A stretch of DNA of 64,000 nt from NCBI GenBank assembly GCA_030407315.1, contig JALQPE010000837.1, forward strand, positions 1 through 64,000, given 5' to 3'. How positions within the stretch are numbered: position 1 is the stretch's first letter; each line of letters opens with the position of its first letter. The translations under genes and the position numbers were made by a program. Under the pieces are notes generated by a model, which searched no databases, had not been told where the DNA came from, and was given only the letters and a program-made list of their open reading frames with translations. The stretch comes from Asparagopsis taxiformis. Lineage: Eukaryota > Rhodophyta > Florideophyceae > Bonnemaisoniales > Bonnemaisoniaceae. Below are positions 62,713-64,000 of the stretch, one piece after another.

Positions 62713-64000
62713 ATGGCGACCCCATACGATGACAATCCTACTTGGGTCGCTCTTGGAAATCTCAATACGTGCAACGACATACAAAAATCGATGACAGGAG
62801 CTGCCGCTGCCCTTATCACACTAGAACCACCTGAAGACGAGTTCGCCACCACCTTTTGCGAATTATTCCCCCCGCAATTCCTGTTCCATAGGGACTGCTT
62901 ACCCAACACAGCTCTCTTCTCCCACATAAGAGCTATCTGCGACAGCAATGGTCACCGAATCCCGAGACGATCTGGCCTAATGATCGCAAAAGCTATAGCA
63001 GAGAAGATGTACCCTGATGACCTCAAGCGAGAAGCATTACAACTAATCTCAGATTCTCGAAAGGACACTAGTCAGCCCGTCATTGTCACTTCCACAGATC
63101 GTGAGCCGGCACCACCGCAACATACTTATAATACGCCGGACATATCGCGTAAGGTTGACGATACCGCTCGTCACTTCTCAGAGAAACAGAAGTACAGTGG
63201 TATCCTTGGCGAGAATCCTAGTCTCCCAGAAACAAAAAACGCCTACCTGACATACTGTCATGACAAAAGTTTTTCTCCATCAGAGAAAGTACAACTTGTC
63301 CATTATGCCTTACGTGGACCGGCTTGGACGTTCTGGTCCAGTCACATCCGAGATAACCCTGCTATCACTCAAATAGGCTCCGTATTCGATTCTCTCACGA
63401 ACAAATTCGATACTGCGACTCACCAGAAGCAGATTGACCATATCATATCGTCACTGTCGATGAAAGAAACTGCCCATAAGTTACAATGCGGAACTGTCCA
63501 AGCACTCGGACACATATACAACGAAATAGACCGGCTCAACCCCCAAGGGACAAAATCTAAACGTGGTGAAGTTTTCAAAACTGAACAACTCCTCCACGTA
63601 GTAGATAACTTCGAGTGGGCCCAGAATGCTAAGAAACGAACTCTTGGAGAGAACTTATCATTCGCACAGATATACTCCGAGCTATCTAGTTCAGCTTTAC
63701 TCTGGGAAGAGTCCCAGCGAAAGAAGGGTTTAGATACGTCTATCACTAGTGACCACAGTCACTTTGCCGACCATATGACTTCCATTCACTACGGTGCTAG
63801 GTATGCCAACCCGCACCATAAGCGTCACACCCGAAACTCAAGTTTCAAAAATCGCAACAAATCAGAAGTCACGTGCTACCGCTGTTATAAGAAGGGGCAC
63901 TACGCATTCAACTGTCGAGAACAGAAACGCATGACTATGAACGACGCCGTGCGCAGCAGAATCCGAAACCAACATGAACATCCCGTCCAAGCTGCTGCCA
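62713..64000 (+). CDS. Gag polyprotein of an LTR retrotransposon (open at window end)
   Basis: The ATG at 62713 opens a frame that stays open for all 429 codons to the end of the window. The first 150 residues are unrecognised. About residues 170-340 have a capsid-like pattern (KYSGILGENPSLPETKNAYL, LVHYALRGPAWTFWSSH, SVFDSLTNKFDTATHQ). Near 63871-63915 is a perfect CCHC zinc knuckle, CYRCYKKGHYAFNC. This is the gag of an LTR retrotransposon of the plus strand, and pol must lie beyond 64000. It is unrelated in composition (AT-rich) to the GC-rich Gypsy at 18-23.6 kb. No frameshift is seen, so this copy may be young. Confidence 0.8.
   Translation, partial: MATPYDDNPTWVALGNLNTCNDIQKSMTGAAAALITLEPPEDEFATTFCELFPPQFLFHRDCLPNTALFSHIRAICDSNGHRIPRRSGLMIAKAIAEKMYPDDLKREALQLISDSRKDTSQPVIVTSTDREPAPPQHTYNTPDISRKVDDTARHFSEKQKYSGILGENPSLPETKNAYLTYCHDKSFSPSEKVQLVHYALRGPAWTFWSSHIRDNPAITQIGSVFDSLTNKFDTATHQKQIDHIISSLSMKETAHKLQCGTVQALGHIYNEIDRLNPQGTKSKRGEVFKTEQLLHVVDNFEWAQNAKKRTLGENLSFAQIYSELSSSALLWEESQRKKGLDTSITSDHSHFADHMTSIHYGARYANPHHKRHTRNSSFKNRNKSEVTCYRCYKKGHYAFNCREQKRMTMNDAVRSRIRNQHEHPVQAAA

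Overview
The window is nuclear DNA of a eukaryote, and it is built almost entirely of mobile elements. Many are nested, truncated or frameshifted. The evidence is two LTR retrotransposons (one a chromodomain Gypsy), several families of large RNase-H-fold DNA transposons, hairpin repeats, and fragments of eukaryotic cellular genes (DET1-like, succinate-semialdehyde dehydrogenase, Gfo/Idh/MocA oxidoreductase). Long uninterrupted ORFs and few convincing introns suggest an intron-poor genome. My best guess is a florideophyte red alga; this is inference and nothing here proves it.

Layout. 0-2.8 kb: broken DNA methyltransferase fused to a SET domain. 3.5-5.8 kb: coiled-coil protein gene with a frameshift in the coiled coil. 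6.0-12.6 kb: DNA transposon copy A, with a minus-strand transposase pseudogene, a 582-bp tandem array full of splice-site-like signals, 43-bp subterminal repeats and a terminus. 12.75-23.6 kb: GC-rich chromovirus (Gypsy, minus strand) with a large plus-strand coiled-coil gene downstream of pol; gag is cut where an inverted copy of the transposon terminus begins. 25-36 kb: array of a two-palindrome repeat family and a composite structure with 1.06-kb inverted arms around pieces of three cellular genes. 36.0-39.2 kb: copy B of the 6-12.6 kb transposon, truncated. 39-43.5 kb: small repeats, hairpins and one small gene. 43.5-61.2 kb: AT-richer cluster with two unrelated transposases, a ParB-like plus 2-oxoglutarate dioxygenase gene, a ParB-like plus DNA methyltransferase gene, and a protein sharing the N-terminal domain of the second transposase. 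61.6-64 kb: 5' part of another LTR retrotransposon with gag running off the window.

Two themes stand out. First, these transposons carry chromatin- or DNA-modifying enzymes (DNA methyltransferase-SET, ParB-methyltransferase, ParB-zinc finger-dioxygenase) beside their transposases. The inference is that they write or remove marks on their own DNA. Second, four of these genes are split into overlapping ORFs where the downstream ORF is in the -1 frame, and each overlap holds a canonical -1 slippery heptamer in the correct phase (A_AAA_AAG twice, G_GGA_AAT, A_AAA_AAA). In both transposases the heptamer separates the N-terminal part from all or part of the catalytic core, as in bacterial IS3 elements. 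Single-base deletions, mutational or from assembly, are the main alternative, because the window also contains clear frameshift decay.
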